Source: Nocardia amikacinitolerans NBRC 108937
Lineage (GTDB): Bacteria; Actinomycetota; Actinomycetes; Mycobacteriales; Mycobacteriaceae
Direction: 5' to 3'
Length of the DNA stretch: 64,000 nucleotides
Assembly (NCBI RefSeq): GCF_001612615.1
Contig: NZ_BDAU01000014.1
Coordinates: 62,001-126,000 of the forward strand
Shown here: positions 24,751 to 33,290 of the stretch, one piece after another
Layout: each line of letters starts with the position of its first letter
How positions within the stretch are numbered: position 1 is the first letter of the stretch
The notes under the pieces: model-generated
Told to the model about the DNA's origin: nothing
The model's database searches: none
What the model saw: the letters and a program-made list of their open reading frames with translations, nothing else
Position numbers and translations under genes: made by a program

Positions 24751-25311
24751 TCAGCCGGGGTAGGGATCGGACGCCCGCGCATCCCGCAAATGCCGTGCCC
24801 ACCAGTGCAATTGGCGCAGCATCCGTTCGCTCGCGTCGATGGGCGCGCCGTCGATTGGCGTGCCCGTGGTGTCGAAACCGCGCTTGGCCTGGTGGATGCT
24901 GACGGTTTCGCGGATCGAGACCATGTGGATCTCGGCGACCACCTGCCTGAGCTGTTCCACCGCGCGCAGGCCGCCAGAGAGTCCGCCGTACGAGACGAAA
25001 CCGATGGGCTTGGCGCGCCACTCGCGCTTGGCGGTGTCGAACGCGGTCTTGAGCGAGGCCGGGTAGCCGTGGTTGTACTCGGAGGTGATCGCGACGAACG
25101 CGTCCGCGGCCGCCAGCCGGTCCCGGTAGGCGTCGGCCTCCGGCGTATCGGTGAGATCCGTCGGCAGCGGTGTGTCGATGAGATCGATTACGCCCGTGTC
25201 GAATTCGGGTCTGTCCCGGACGACGCGCAGGAACCAGTCGGCGACCACCGGAGCGAACCGCTCCGGGCGCACGCTTGCCACGATGATCTCGAGCCGTACC
25301 GGGGTGTCCAC
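24751..25311 (-). CDS. NADPH-dependent FMN reductase family protein
   Basis: A 186-residue flavodoxin-like protein. It opens with RLEIIVASVRPERFAPVVADWF, matching the phosphate-binding loop region of NADPH-dependent FMN reductases. FVAITSEYNHGYPASLKTAFD is the family's flavin-contact motif, and KPIGFVSYGGLSGGLRAVEQLR is the second flavin-binding loop. The GTG at 25311 is the best start: upstream sequence in this frame is low-quality shadow, although the ribosome site is weak. Likely activity is NAD(P)H-dependent reduction of free FMN or quinones. It ends 8 bp from the convergent eccE stop. Confidence 0.87.
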   Translation of the reverse strand: MDTPVRLEIIVASVRPERFAPVVADWFLRVVRDRPEFDTGVIDLIDTPLPTDLTDTPEADAYRDRLAAADAFVAITSEYNHGYPASLKTAFDTAKREWRAKPIGFVSYGGLSGGLRAVEQLRQVVAEIHMVSIRETVSIHQAKRGFDTTGTPIDGAPIDASERMLRQLHWWARHLRDARASDPYPG

Positions 25312-25678
25312 CGGGCGAGCGTAATGGACGCCGCCGGATGCGATCAGCAGACAGTCCGCGCGTGGCTGAAGGTGAGGCCACACGAAGGCGCTGCCCGTCG
25401 ACCAAACCGCGCGTAGCCGAAGCGGATACGCCCGAGCGATGCTGCTGCACTGCGCACTGCCGAGGGAGCGGCACGCCCGAAGGCCCCCGACAGACCACGC
25501 ATGGCCGAACGGAGGCCCCGAGCGCGCCGCCCCCGACGGACGACGTGCGGCCCGAATGCGTCGGTACGCATTGCCGGTGGTGCCGGTGCACTGCTCCGAC
25601 GACACGTACATTGAATGAGCGAAGCTCGAAAGACGTTGCGGGACCGACGTTTCGCAGCGGTCAGCCGAAGGAGACGGT
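25312..25678. other. Divergent intergenic region
   Basis: About 370 bp between the FMN reductase and the NmrA-like gene. TACATT at 25607-25612 is a possible -10 for the rightward gene, but no matching -35 was seen. AAGGAGAC at about 25668 is its ribosome site. I see nothing else. Confidence 0.45.
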
Positions 25679-26521
25679 ATGTACGTGGTGACCGGAGCGA
25701 CCGGGAACATCGGCGCGGAACTCGTGCGCGCGCTCGCCGAGGACGGGCAGCGGGTGCGCGCGGTGGTGCGTGATCCGGCGCGGGCGTCGCTGCCGGACGG
25801 CGTCGAGGCGGTCACCGGCGACCTGAACCGACCCGAGACCCTGGCCGAGGCGCTGGACGGCGCGCAGGGCATGTATCTGATGCCGGGCTATGAGAACCTC
25901 GAGGAGCTGCTCGCGCTGGCGGGCAAGGCCGGGCTGGCGCGGGTGGTGCTGCTCTCCGGCGGGTCGGCGGCGCTGGCGGATATGGGCAACGCGGTCTCCC
26001 GGTACATGACGCTCTCCGAACAGGCCGTGCGCGAATCCGGTCTGCCGTGGACCTTCCTGCGTCCGCGCTCGTTCATGTCCAACGCGCTGCGCTGGCTGCC
26101 GCAGCTTGCCGCGGGTGACGTGGTGCGCGCCCAGTTCTCGGGGGTACGGGTCGCGGCCGTCGACCCCGCCGATATCGCCGCGGTGGCGGCGCGGGCGCTG
26201 ACCGGCGGCGATCTCGACGGCCGGATTCTCGATCTCACCGGTCCGGCGGCGCTGCTGCCCGCCGAGCAGGTCGCGGTGCTCGCCGAGGTCCTCGACCGGC
26301 CGCTCGTGTGCCACGAACTCACCGACGACGAGACCCGTGCCGAACTCGCGGCCACCATGCCCCGCGCCTACGCCGAGGCGTTCACCAGCTTCTTCATCGA
26401 CGGCACGCTTGACGAATCCGAGGTCCACCCGACCGTGCGCGAGGTGACCGGCCGCGCGCCGCGTACCTTCCGCCAATGGGCCGAGGCGCACGCCGACGCT
26501 TTCCGTACCGAGTCGGCCTGA
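25679..26521 (+). CDS. NAD(P)-binding NmrA-like / atypical short-chain dehydrogenase
   Basis: A 280-residue protein with the N-terminal Rossmann motif GATGNIGAELV (GxxGxxG). The acidic or basic specificity positions follow in RAVVRDPAR. TWTFLRP-like sequence (LPWTFLRPRSFMSN) and the AAVDPADIAAVAARAL region are typical of NmrA/SDR-a5 proteins. The usual YxxxK is replaced by YMTLSEQAVRESG, as in non-catalytic or redox-sensor relatives. AAGGAGACGGT precedes the ATG. It could be a quinone reductase-like enzyme or a redox sensor; substrate is not predictable. It diverges from the FMN reductase, and both bind NAD(P). Confidence 0.85.
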   Translation: MYVVTGATGNIGAELVRALAEDGQRVRAVVRDPARASLPDGVEAVTGDLNRPETLAEALDGAQGMYLMPGYENLEELLALAGKAGLARVVLLSGGSAALADMGNAVSRYMTLSEQAVRESGLPWTFLRPRSFMSNALRWLPQLAAGDVVRAQFSGVRVAAVDPADIAAVAARALTGGDLDGRILDLTGPAALLPAEQVAVLAEVLDRPLVCHELTDDETRAELAATMPRAYAEAFTSFFIDGTLDESEVHPTVREVTGRAPRTFRQWAEAHADAFRTESA

Positions 26522-26819
26522 CCATCCACACGCCGAGCTGGGCTCGCTGCGAAGTGGCAACCCCCCAGCGATTGGGGCGTCGGACTCGGCAGCGACCTCA
26601 GCCGCGCTCCCTCGGAACCGGCTGGCCCCACCTCACGAGCGTGCTACCTCATCGGCGGCACTGACTGCGGCCCTTGCGAATTGGTCGATCACGAGTCGGG
26701 GGTGCCGCTTACGAGTATCTCCGCCAGCCCTCGATCACATTCGGTGAATCAGCAACGCAAGCGTCGGCTCCCGCAGCCGCGCGTGTTGCGCCCCACGCGA
26801 ATTGGGTCGGCCGCAAACC
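26522..26819. other. Intergenic region between convergent genes
   Basis: About 300 bp between the convergent NmrA-like and epimerase genes. No gene, RNA or clear terminator stem was recognised. Confidence 0.4.
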
Positions 26820-27851
26820 TCAGCCCGCGGCGGCAACCTCGGCCGCACTCCTCGCGAACTCGGCGAGCCCGTCGCGCGGAACCACCCGCGCGGTGAAATC
26901 CAGTGCGCGCCGGGCACGTTCGGGATCGGCGACGAAATGGCGCACGTCGCCGATCCGGTACTGGCCGGTCACGATCGGCGACGGCCCGCCGCGAGCCTTG
27001 GCCATGATCGACGCAACCTCCCACAGCGTGATCGGATGGCCGGAGGCGATGTTGAGCGGAACGAAGCCGGGCAGTTGACGCTCCACCGCGGCGCGTGTCG
27101 CGGCGGCGGCATCGCGGACGTGCACGAAATCCCGCACCTGACCGCCGTCCTCGAACACCCGCGGCGCCTGGCCCGCGAGCAGTTCCTCGCGGAACCGGGT
27201 CGCCATACCCGAACGGGCGCCGTCGCCGTACACGTTGTGATAGCGCAGCGCGGTCACCGACGCCCCGGTGGTCAACCCCCAGGCGAGCGCGTACTGCTCC
27301 TGAGCCGCCTTGCTCGCGGCGTAGAAGCCGCGCGGCCGCAGCGGCGCGTCCTCGGCGACCGGCTCCCAGGTGAGCACCTCGCCGGTGCGCGGTGCGCGGT
27401 GGTCGAACATGCCGCGGTCGAGATCGGCGCGCGAGCGCAGGCCGGGGAAGAACTGCCCGCCGCGCACGCTGCGGTAGCGGCCTTCGCCGTACACGGTGAT
27501 GGATGAGGCGAGCACCAGGCGACGAACTCCGGCCTGACTCATCGCCGCGAGCAGGACCGCGGTGCCGTGGTCGTTGTGCGCGGCGAACGCGGCGATGCCG
27601 GATTCCGATTCGGTGCTCGGCGCGGTGACGGCCGCGAGATGACAGACCACCTCGACGCCGTGCAGCAGCGGCGCGAGCGCGTCGACGTCCCTGACGTCCA
27701 CCCTGGCGACGCCCTCGGGCGGCTCGGCGTCGGGCCCGTGCACGTCGGCGAGCATCAGGTCGAGCGCGATCACCTCGTGCCCGGCGGCCGTGAGCGCGCC
27801 ACGCACATGTGATCCGAGGAATCCGGCGGCCCCGGTGAGCAGTACCTTCAT
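26820..27851 (-). CDS. NAD-dependent epimerase/dehydratase (extended SDR)
   Basis: A 343-residue extended short-chain dehydrogenase. The ATG at 27851 gives an immediate Rossmann motif, MKVLLTGAAGFLGSHV; sequence upstream in this frame is shadow. D-x-D (VDVRDVDAL) and HLAAVTAPS contact the cofactor. The catalytic pair is in FYAASKAAQEQYALA (YxxxK), with VLASSITVYGEG supplying the serine or threonine. LRYHNVYGDGARS resembles the substrate-binding segment of UDP-sugar epimerases. It is likely to act on a nucleotide sugar, but the exact substrate cannot be read. It lies 73 bp downstream of mtnP on the same strand. Confidence 0.88.
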   Translation of the reverse strand: MKVLLTGAAGFLGSHVRGALTAAGHEVIALDLMLADVHGPDAEPPEGVARVDVRDVDALAPLLHGVEVVCHLAAVTAPSTESESGIAAFAAHNDHGTAVLLAAMSQAGVRRLVLASSITVYGEGRYRSVRGGQFFPGLRSRADLDRGMFDHRAPRTGEVLTWEPVAEDAPLRPRGFYAASKAAQEQYALAWGLTTGASVTALRYHNVYGDGARSGMATRFREELLAGQAPRVFEDGGQVRDFVHVRDAAAATRAAVERQLPGFVPLNIASGHPITLWEVASIMAKARGGPSPIVTGQYRIGDVRHFVADPERARRALDFTARVVPRDGLAEFARSAAEVAAAG

Positions 27852-27924
27852 CGCAGCCACACCCCGCCGCCCACGGCCGATACCGGACCGATGGCGGCAC
27901 GAACGTCGCACCGTCGCATGCGGT

Positions 27925-28734
27925 TTACGGTAGTTCGAAAGGCAGCGCCACGCCGGTATGGACACGGCACCGATCGCAGGTGTCGGTTCCGTCGACCGCC
28001 GCGATCGAGGCGCGGATGAGCTCCTTGAACGGGGCCAGGTTGCGCTTGAACTCGGCGAAGACGTCGACGGCGTGCACACCGTCGCCCTCCTCCAGGCCCG
28101 CGTCCAGGTCGGTGACCAAAGCGACTGCGGCGTAGCACATCTCCAGCTCGCGGGCGAGCACGGCCTCCGGGTGACCGGTCATGTTCACCAGGTCCCAGCC
28201 CTGCCCCGCGAACCAGCGGCTCTCGGCGCGGGTGGAGAAGCGCGGGCCCTGCACGACAACCATGGTGCCGCCCGCCTTCAGCGGCAGCGCCTCGACCTCG
28301 GACTTCACCACGGCGCCGCGCAGTTCCTCGCAGTACGGATCGGCGAACGAGACGTGCACGCCGCCGCCGTCGAAGTAGGTCTGCGGACGACCGGAGGTAC
28401 GGTCCACCAGCTGGTCCGGCACCGCGACGGTGCCAGGCCCCCAGTCGGCGCGCAGGCTGCCCACCGCGCACGGCGCCAGGATCCGCCGCACGCCGAGCGA
28501 GCGCAGCGCCCACATGTTGGCCTGGTAGGGCAGGGTGTGCGGCGCGTATTCGTGCTGTTTGCCGTGCCGGGGCACGAACGCCACCGGCCGTCCCTCGACC
28601 TCGCCCACCGCGATCGGCGCGCTCGGCTTGCCGTACGGGGTGTCGACCTCGACCTGGGTGGCGTCGTTGTCGAAGAAATCGTAGAAACCACTGCCGCCGA
28701 TGACGGCGAGGGCGGGCCGGGGAAGCGAACTCAT
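27925..28734 (-). CDS. mtnP: S-methyl-5'-thioadenosine phosphorylase (MTAP)
   Basis: A 269-residue purine phosphorylase of the MTAP/PNP trimeric class. It begins ALAVIGGSGFYDFF, the phosphate-binding GGSGFY typical of MTAP. FVPRHGKQHEYAPHTLPYQANMW is split here by position: PRHGKQHEY then LPYQANMWALRSLG, binding phosphate and purine. The purine-site segment is NMTGHPEAVLARELEMCYA; methionine and glutamate positions fit MTA. Four cysteines are visible, including CDRC near the C-terminus. The enzyme cleaves methylthioadenosine to adenine and methylthioribose-1-phosphate in methionine salvage. The ATG at 28734 was preferred; 31 upstream residues are shadow. Preference for MTA over inosine or guanosine is inferred from family motifs. 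Confidence 0.9.
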   Translation of the reverse strand: MSSLPRPALAVIGGSGFYDFFDNDATQVEVDTPYGKPSAPIAVGEVEGRPVAFVPRHGKQHEYAPHTLPYQANMWALRSLGVRRILAPCAVGSLRADWGPGTVAVPDQLVDRTSGRPQTYFDGGGVHVSFADPYCEELRGAVVKSEVEALPLKAGGTMVVVQGPRFSTRAESRWFAGQGWDLVNMTGHPEAVLARELEMCYAAVALVTDLDAGLEEGDGVHAVDVFAEFKRNLAPFKELIRASIAAVDGTDTCDRCRVHTGVALPFELP

Positions 28735-28863
28735 GGGCCCGATTCTCCCGTCCACCCCGGCTTCCCACGCAACCGGTACCGGCCTTGCCGCCGATGCGTG
28801 ACGCAGGCCACCGAGCCGGGTCGGCAATGATAGGACGATTCATGGATCGAGCGGGAGGTAAGT

Positions 28864-29805
28864 GTGTCGCGCACCGGCGTGTGGCTGACCGTGGCGAGCG
28901 GTCTGGCATTCGCCAGTTCCGGACCGCTCGCGAAATCCGTGCTCGCCGCCGACTGGTCGCCAGGCGCGGTGCTCGCCGTGCGGCTGACCGGCGCCGCGGC
29001 GATCATGCTCGTGCTGGCCGGAATCGCCGAACCCGACGGGCTGCGAAGCAGCGTGCGTCACCTACGGACCATCGGCGCGTACGGCGTGATCGCGGTGGCG
29101 GGCGTGCAGGCGACGTTCTTCCTTTCGCTGGAATACCTGCAGGTCGGGGTCTCGCTGATGATCCAGTTCCTGGCTCCGATCGTGGTCATCGGCTGGGGCT
29201 GGGCGGTGCGCGGGCGACGGCCGTCGAACGCCACCCTGCTCGGCGCGGTCGTCGCGCTCGTCGGCGCCGCGCTGGTGATCGACGTCTTCGGCGCGGGCGG
29301 GCTGAGCCTGCCCGGCTTGTGCTGGGCGGCGCTGTCGATGCTGTGCAACGCGGCGTTCTTCCTGCTCTCCGCGCGCACGTCGGACAGCCTGCGCCCGGTG
29401 GTGTTGCTCGGCGCCGGACTCACCGTGGCCGCGCTGACCAGCTGGACTCTCGGCGCGCTCACCGTGCTGCCGATCCACTTCGGCGGCGCCACCGCGAACA
29501 TGGCCGAGCGCCACCTGCCCGTCTGGCTGGCTCTCGCCCTGCTGATCCTGCTCAGCACGGTCGTGGCCTACCTCTGCAGCGTGGCGGGCGCGGCGCGGAT
29601 CGGGGCGACGCTGATGTCGCTGATTCTGCTCAGCGAGGTGCTGTTCGCCGTCGCGCTCTCCTGGCTGCTGCTCGGCGAGGCGGTCGCGCCGATCCAGGCG
29701 CTCGGCGCGCTGCTCGTAATAGGCGGAATCGCGCTGGCCAGGTACGGTGCCGATCAGCGAGCGGCGCGGCGCGAAGAACCCGCGCCAAGCCGCGCGCGGA
29801 CCTGA
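28864..29805 (+). CDS. EamA/DMT family transporter
   Basis: A 313-residue membrane protein with two EamA repeats and about ten hydrophobic helices. The first repeat starts WLTVASGLAFASSGPLAKSV and ends VGVSLMIQFLAPIVVI. The second starts LCWAALSMLCNAAFFLLSAR and ends ATLMSLILLSEVLFAVALSW. It finishes with a soluble basic tail (RREEPAPSRART). The GTG at 28864 follows CGGGAGGTAA. DMT proteins of this size usually export amino acids or small metabolites; the substrate is not predictable. It is divergent from mtnP and 72 bp upstream of csoR on the same strand. Confidence 0.9.
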   Translation: MSRTGVWLTVASGLAFASSGPLAKSVLAADWSPGAVLAVRLTGAAAIMLVLAGIAEPDGLRSSVRHLRTIGAYGVIAVAGVQATFFLSLEYLQVGVSLMIQFLAPIVVIGWGWAVRGRRPSNATLLGAVVALVGAALVIDVFGAGGLSLPGLCWAALSMLCNAAFFLLSARTSDSLRPVVLLGAGLTVAALTSWTLGALTVLPIHFGGATANMAERHLPVWLALALLILLSTVVAYLCSVAGAARIGATLMSLILLSEVLFAVALSWLLLGEAVAPIQALGALLVIGGIALARYGADQRAARREEPAPSRART

Positions 29806-29823
29806 CAACACGCCGGAACGGAT

Positions 29824-29841
29824 GTACCCTAGGGGGGTATA
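29824..29841 (+). promoter_or_regulatory. CsoR operator overlapping a TATAAA -10
   Basis: The sequence GTACCCTAGGGGGGTATA reads TATACCCCCCTAGGGTAC on the other strand. This is the known TA-flanked G/C-tract palindrome bound by CsoR-type copper repressors. TATAAA at 29838-29843 overlaps its edge and would be the -10 of csoR. Autorepression relieved by Cu(I) is inferred from the family. Confidence 0.8.
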
Positions 29842-29877
29842 AAATCGGACTTTCCGGCAGGCAGCAAGGAGACAGCG

Positions 29878-30213
29878 GTGACCACCCCGGACGCGAGCAC
29901 CACCAAGGACCAGCCGGGCCACGACCACTCGGCACACGGCTACATCACCGCCAAGGACGACTACCTCAAGCGCCTGCGCCGCATCGAGGGTCAGGCGCGC
30001 GGGTTGCAGCGGATGGTCGAAGAGGAGAAATACTGCATCGACATCCTCACCCAGGTGTCCGCGATGACGAAGGCGCTGCAGGCCGTCGCGATGGGTCTGT
30101 TGGAGGACCACATCAGCCACTGCGTGGTGGACGCCGCGGTGGCGGGCGGCCCCGAGGCCGACGCCAAGATCAAGGAGGCCACCGACGCGATCGCGCGTCT
30201 GGTGCGCTCCTGA
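29878..30213 (+). CDS. csoR: Copper-sensing transcriptional repressor CsoR
   Basis: A 111-residue all-helical repressor. The Cu(I) ligands appear as C53 (KYCIDIL), H78 and C82 (LLEDHISHC), with the exact 25 and 4 residue spacings of M. tuberculosis CsoR (C36/H61/C65). The N-terminal helix has KRLRRIEGQARGLQRMVEE, the conserved DNA-binding and tetramer segment. An N-terminal His-rich tail (GHDHSAHGY) is extra. GTG at 29878 follows AAGGAGA. The operator lies 37-54 bp upstream. No copper ATPase or chaperone gene is adjacent, and the next gene is convergent. Confidence 0.92.
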   Translation: MTTPDASTTKDQPGHDHSAHGYITAKDDYLKRLRRIEGQARGLQRMVEEEKYCIDILTQVSAMTKALQAVAMGLLEDHISHCVVDAAVAGGPEADAKIKEATDAIARLVRS

Positions 30214-30217
30214 TCGT

Positions 30218-31135
30218 TCACCCGTGGCGTCGCCGGTAGGCCGCGGCCGCGCCGGGGTGCAGCGGAATGGGGCCGGTGCCGATCAACGAACGCGCGTCCA
30301 GGAACTGGGTGCCCGCGGCCTCGGCCGGGACAAGCGCGTCCGGGTGCCCGGCAAGCAGATCGACGATCGCGGCGGCGGCCTCGTCCGGCAGCGTTGGCGC
30401 GGCGAGTAGCAGGTTCGCCACGCCGATGGTGGTGATCGCGGAGCCGCCCGGGTAGGCGTCGCGCGGAATCTCGACGCGGTCGTAGATGTGCCCGTAGCGC
30501 TGGCGCAGCGGCGCGGCAAGTTCACCGAGATCCACCAGGCGCATCCGCAGCGGCACCTCCAGCGCCGCGGTCGGGACCCCGCCGGCCCACAGCAGCGCGT
30601 CGACGGCGCCGGCGCGCAGGGCCGCCGCGGCATCGCGCAGCGGGCGGTGTTCCACGATGACGTCGGTCGCCGGATCCAGTCCGGCCGCGAGCAGTATCCG
30701 CTCCCCCGTCAGCGCCGCGCCGGAACCGTCGGCGCCGAGATTCACACGCTTGCCGCGCAATTCGATCACCCGATGAACGGTGCTGTCGGCCCGCACGGCC
30801 AGCTGTAGATAGTTCTCGTAGACCCGGCCGAGCGCGAGCACGCCGCCCGGCGCGTCCCTGCTCGAATCCGCGAGCGCCAGACCGGCCTGCGCGTCTCCCC
30901 TGGCCAGCATGGCGAGGTTGTCCTGGGAGCCCGAGGTGGCGACCGGCTCGATCCGTACCGTTCCCGTCCGAGCGGCCGCGGCGGCCAGTAGACGCGCGAA
31001 CGCGTGATAGAAGCCGCCGACCTCGCCGGAGGCCAATCGAACCACCGGTTCGTCCCCGCTCCCGCAGCCCGCGACACCCGCGACGCCGAGCGCTGCGAGC
31101 GCCAGAAACGCGCGCCGGTCGAGCCGCGCCGTCAC
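30218..31135 (-). CDS. TAXI-family solute-binding lipoprotein
   Basis: A 305-residue periplasmic-type binding protein of the TAXI class of TRAP-associated receptors. The signal peptide LDRRAFLALAALGVAGVAGC has a twin-arginine-like start and a lipobox VAGC. ASGEVGGFYHAFARLLA is the TAXI ligand-loop motif (normally TGGTGGxYYPxG), and VATSGSQDNLAML is the second conserved strand. GTG at 31135 overlaps the stop of the histidine kinase (GTGA), so the two are translationally coupled. No TRAP permease gene (QM fusion) is in the window. A role as an extracytoplasmic ligand sensor for the kinase, rather than a transporter part, is inferred from this context. Confidence 0.85.
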   Translation of the reverse strand: MTARLDRRAFLALAALGVAGVAGCGSGDEPVVRLASGEVGGFYHAFARLLAAAAARTGTVRIEPVATSGSQDNLAMLARGDAQAGLALADSSRDAPGGVLALGRVYENYLQLAVRADSTVHRVIELRGKRVNLGADGSGAALTGERILLAAGLDPATDVIVEHRPLRDAAAALRAGAVDALLWAGGVPTAALEVPLRMRLVDLGELAAPLRQRYGHIYDRVEIPRDAYPGGSAITTIGVANLLLAAPTLPDEAAAAIVDLLAGHPDALVPAEAAGTQFLDARSLIGTGPIPLHPGAAAAYRRRHG

Positions 31136-32565
31136 GACGCCACCACCGCGGGCAGACGGACCGCGACCGCGAGCCCGTGCGGCGACACCTCGGTGACCGA
31201 CAGCGAACCGCCGCGCGCCTGGGCGAGGGCGGCGGCGATCGGCAGACCGAGACCGGAGCCCCCCGGCTCCGCGGCGGAACCGCGGAAGAACCGCGTGGTG
31301 AGCTTGTGGATCTCGTCGGCGGGCACGCCGCGGCCGTCGTCGCGGACCGTCACCGTGACCCAGTCCGGCTCGATCCCCACCGACACGACGACGTGCGCCT
31401 CACTGCCCGCGTAGCGATTCGAATTGCTCAGCGGCACATCGAGAATCTGCGCGAGCACATCCGCCGAGACGGCGACCTCGGCGGGCAACCCCGGCTGCTC
31501 CGCCACCAGCGACTGCCCGGACGCGGCGAACGCGGAATGCCAGGCGTCGATCCGGTCGGCCACGACTTGCCCTGCGTCGCAACGGTGTTCCTCGGTGCCC
31601 GCCGCGGTGGCGAACCCGTCCGGCGTCTCCGCGACGGCCAGCGTGAGCAGTCCGTCGAGCAGCGTGGTGAGCCGATCCACTTCCGCGCTCGCGCCGCGGA
31701 AGGTGTCGGCCGCGCTCTCCGGTATCGCGTACTCGAGCGAGTCCAGTCGAATGGTGAGCGCGGCCAACGGATTGCGCATCGCGTGCGCGGTGTCGGCGAC
31801 CAGTTGCCGCTGCGCCTCCGTGGAATCGGCGACCGCGAGCGCCATGGCGTCGAAAGACTCGGCGACGGCACGCATTTCGGGTGGTCCACCGTAGCGCCGC
31901 GCGATCGACGGCGGCGGCGCGTCGTCGGAAGTCTGCGGCGCGGGCCGCGGCTTCGGCAGCGTCGCGGTCAATTCGGCGACGGCGCGAGACAGGGCCGCGA
32001 GCGGCCGCAACACCCAGCGGCTCAGCGTCAGCGCGAGCATCGTGAACAGCACCATGGCCACGGCGCCGCCGAGACCGATGATCAGCCAGGCGCGGGTGAT
32101 GTCGCCGCGCGCCTGCGCGGTGGACGCCTCGATCACGACGGCCCCGTTGACCTGCACGCCGGTCCCGACCGGCCGCGCGACGAGCATCATCGCATCGCTC
32201 CACGGCATCAGCCGGTCGATCGGGTGCGGTCGCTGATTGCGCCGCGCGTCGGCGACCGCCGCGACCACGGCCGGGTCGATGATGTCGACACCCGCGTTGA
32301 CCGCGGTCGCACCGCGCGCGTCGACCACGAGCACGTTCTCGCCGTACAACTCGTGGTACCGCGCGACCTCCTCGGCCAGCGCGGCGTCGTTACCTTCCAC
32401 GGCGACGGCGTCGGCGAGGGTGGCGAACCGATCCGCGTCACCGGAACGACCGAGCACCAGCTCCTGGGTCCGGCTGGTGGCGTAGGTCAACGACAGCGGT
32501 ACCGCGAACGCGAGGACCGCGATCGCCGCGAACACCGTCAGTGCGGCAAGCAGTCTGCGCCGCAT
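31132..32565 (-). CDS. Sensor histidine kinase (OmpR-class two-component system)
   Basis: A 477-residue membrane kinase. The ATG at 32565 has GAAGGA upstream and lies 19 bp after the regulator stop. Two membrane helices (ALTVFAAIAVLAFAVPLSL and AWLIIGLGGAVAMVLFTMLAL) flank an extracellular sensor of about 130 residues. HAMP-like sequence follows (SRWVLRPLAALSRAVAEL), then the phosphorylated histidine H261 in ADTAHAMRNPLAAL. The ATP domain has an atypical N box (LDVPLSNSNRYA), DDGRGVP, RFFRG and GGSGLGLPIAA. The reaction is autophosphorylation and transfer to the regulator upstream. Coupled genes on both sides make an operon with a dicarboxylate-type transporter and a TAXI binding protein. Confidence 0.92.
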   Translation of the reverse strand: MRRRLLAALTVFAAIAVLAFAVPLSLTYATSRTQELVLGRSGDADRFATLADAVAVEGNDAALAEEVARYHELYGENVLVVDARGATAVNAGVDIIDPAVVAAVADARRNQRPHPIDRLMPWSDAMMLVARPVGTGVQVNGAVVIEASTAQARGDITRAWLIIGLGGAVAMVLFTMLALTLSRWVLRPLAALSRAVAELTATLPKPRPAPQTSDDAPPPSIARRYGGPPEMRAVAESFDAMALAVADSTEAQRQLVADTAHAMRNPLAALTIRLDSLEYAIPESAADTFRGASAEVDRLTTLLDGLLTLAVAETPDGFATAAGTEEHRCDAGQVVADRIDAWHSAFAASGQSLVAEQPGLPAEVAVSADVLAQILDVPLSNSNRYAGSEAHVVVSVGIEPDWVTVTVRDDGRGVPADEIHKLTTRFFRGSAAEPGGSGLGLPIAAALAQARGGSLSVTEVSPHGLAVAVRLPAVVAS

Positions 32566-32584
32566 GGCCTTCCGTCCTTCACGC

Positions 32585-33244
32585 TCACTGTCCCCACCGG
32601 TACCCATAGCCGCGGATCGTGGTGATCAGCCCCGGCCGGTTCAGCTTGGCGCGCAGACCGGTCATGTGCACGTCGAGCGAACGCGACACCGCGACGAACG
32701 CGTCGCCCCAGATCCGATCCATCAGCTGCTGGCGGCTCACCGCCGCGCCCGGCCGTTCCACCAGCGCCTCGACCAGCTCGAATTCCTTCTGCGTCAACGC
32801 GACCGGCGCACCGCCGACCTCGACGATCCGGGCCGCGAGATCGACTCGCACATCACCGGTGACGACCTCGGTGCGCTCGGACTGCGACACCGCGGCCGCC
32901 CGACGCAGCACCGTCTCCAGCCGCGCCATCAGCTCCGCGATCCGCGGCGGCTTCACCAGATAATCGTCGGCGCCGCCGCGCAATCCGCGCACGATGGAGC
33001 GTTCGTCGCTGCGGGCGGTCAGGATCAGCACGGGCACCGTGCTCACCTCGCGCAGCTGCCGCAGCACCTGCAGACCGTCGCCGTCGGGCAGTCCGAGATC
33101 GAGGATGACAGCCTCGTAGCGGCGGTGATCGAGCAGCAACTCGCTGCCGCGCCGCTTGCGCTCGGCGGAATAACCGCGGGCATTGAGCGCCTCGACGAGC
33201 GCGTCGCCCACGCCGTCGTCATCTTCGACCACCGCAAGCCGCAC
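32585..33244 (-). CDS. OmpR-family response regulator
   Basis: A 219-residue regulator. GTG at 33244 was chosen (AGGAT 7 bp upstream; gives MRLAVVEDDD directly) over an in-frame ATG at 33262. The receiver domain has the acidic pair EDDD, phosphorylated D49 (AVILDLGLPDG), the threonine in LILTARS and the lysine in YLVKPPR. The C-terminal winged helix has FELVEALVERPGAAVSRQQL and RSLDVHMTGLRAKL, ending IRGYGYRWGQ. Expected to activate genes with the downstream kinase. It begins 46 bp after the MHS transporter gene, which is the obvious candidate target. Confidence 0.93.
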   Translation of the reverse strand: MRLAVVEDDDGVGDALVEALNARGYSAERKRRGSELLLDHRRYEAVILDLGLPDGDGLQVLRQLREVSTVPVLILTARSDERSIVRGLRGGADDYLVKPPRIAELMARLETVLRRAAAVSQSERTEVVTGDVRVDLAARIVEVGGAPVALTQKEFELVEALVERPGAAVSRQQLMDRIWGDAFVAVSRSLDVHMTGLRAKLNRPGLITTIRGYGYRWGQ

Positions 33245-33290
33245 GCGCCGATCCTGCCACATGGGCGGGATCGGCGCGGAAGCGAGCCGC

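Noticed and set aside
25312..25872. N-terminal extension of the FMN reductase
   Set aside because: Upstream residues are Ser/Arg/Pro-rich shadow that overlaps the divergent gene start; the enzyme fold begins at the GTG at 25311.
26522..26819. tRNA or small RNA gene
   Set aside because: No cloverleaf, anticodon stem or terminator pattern could be recognised by eye.
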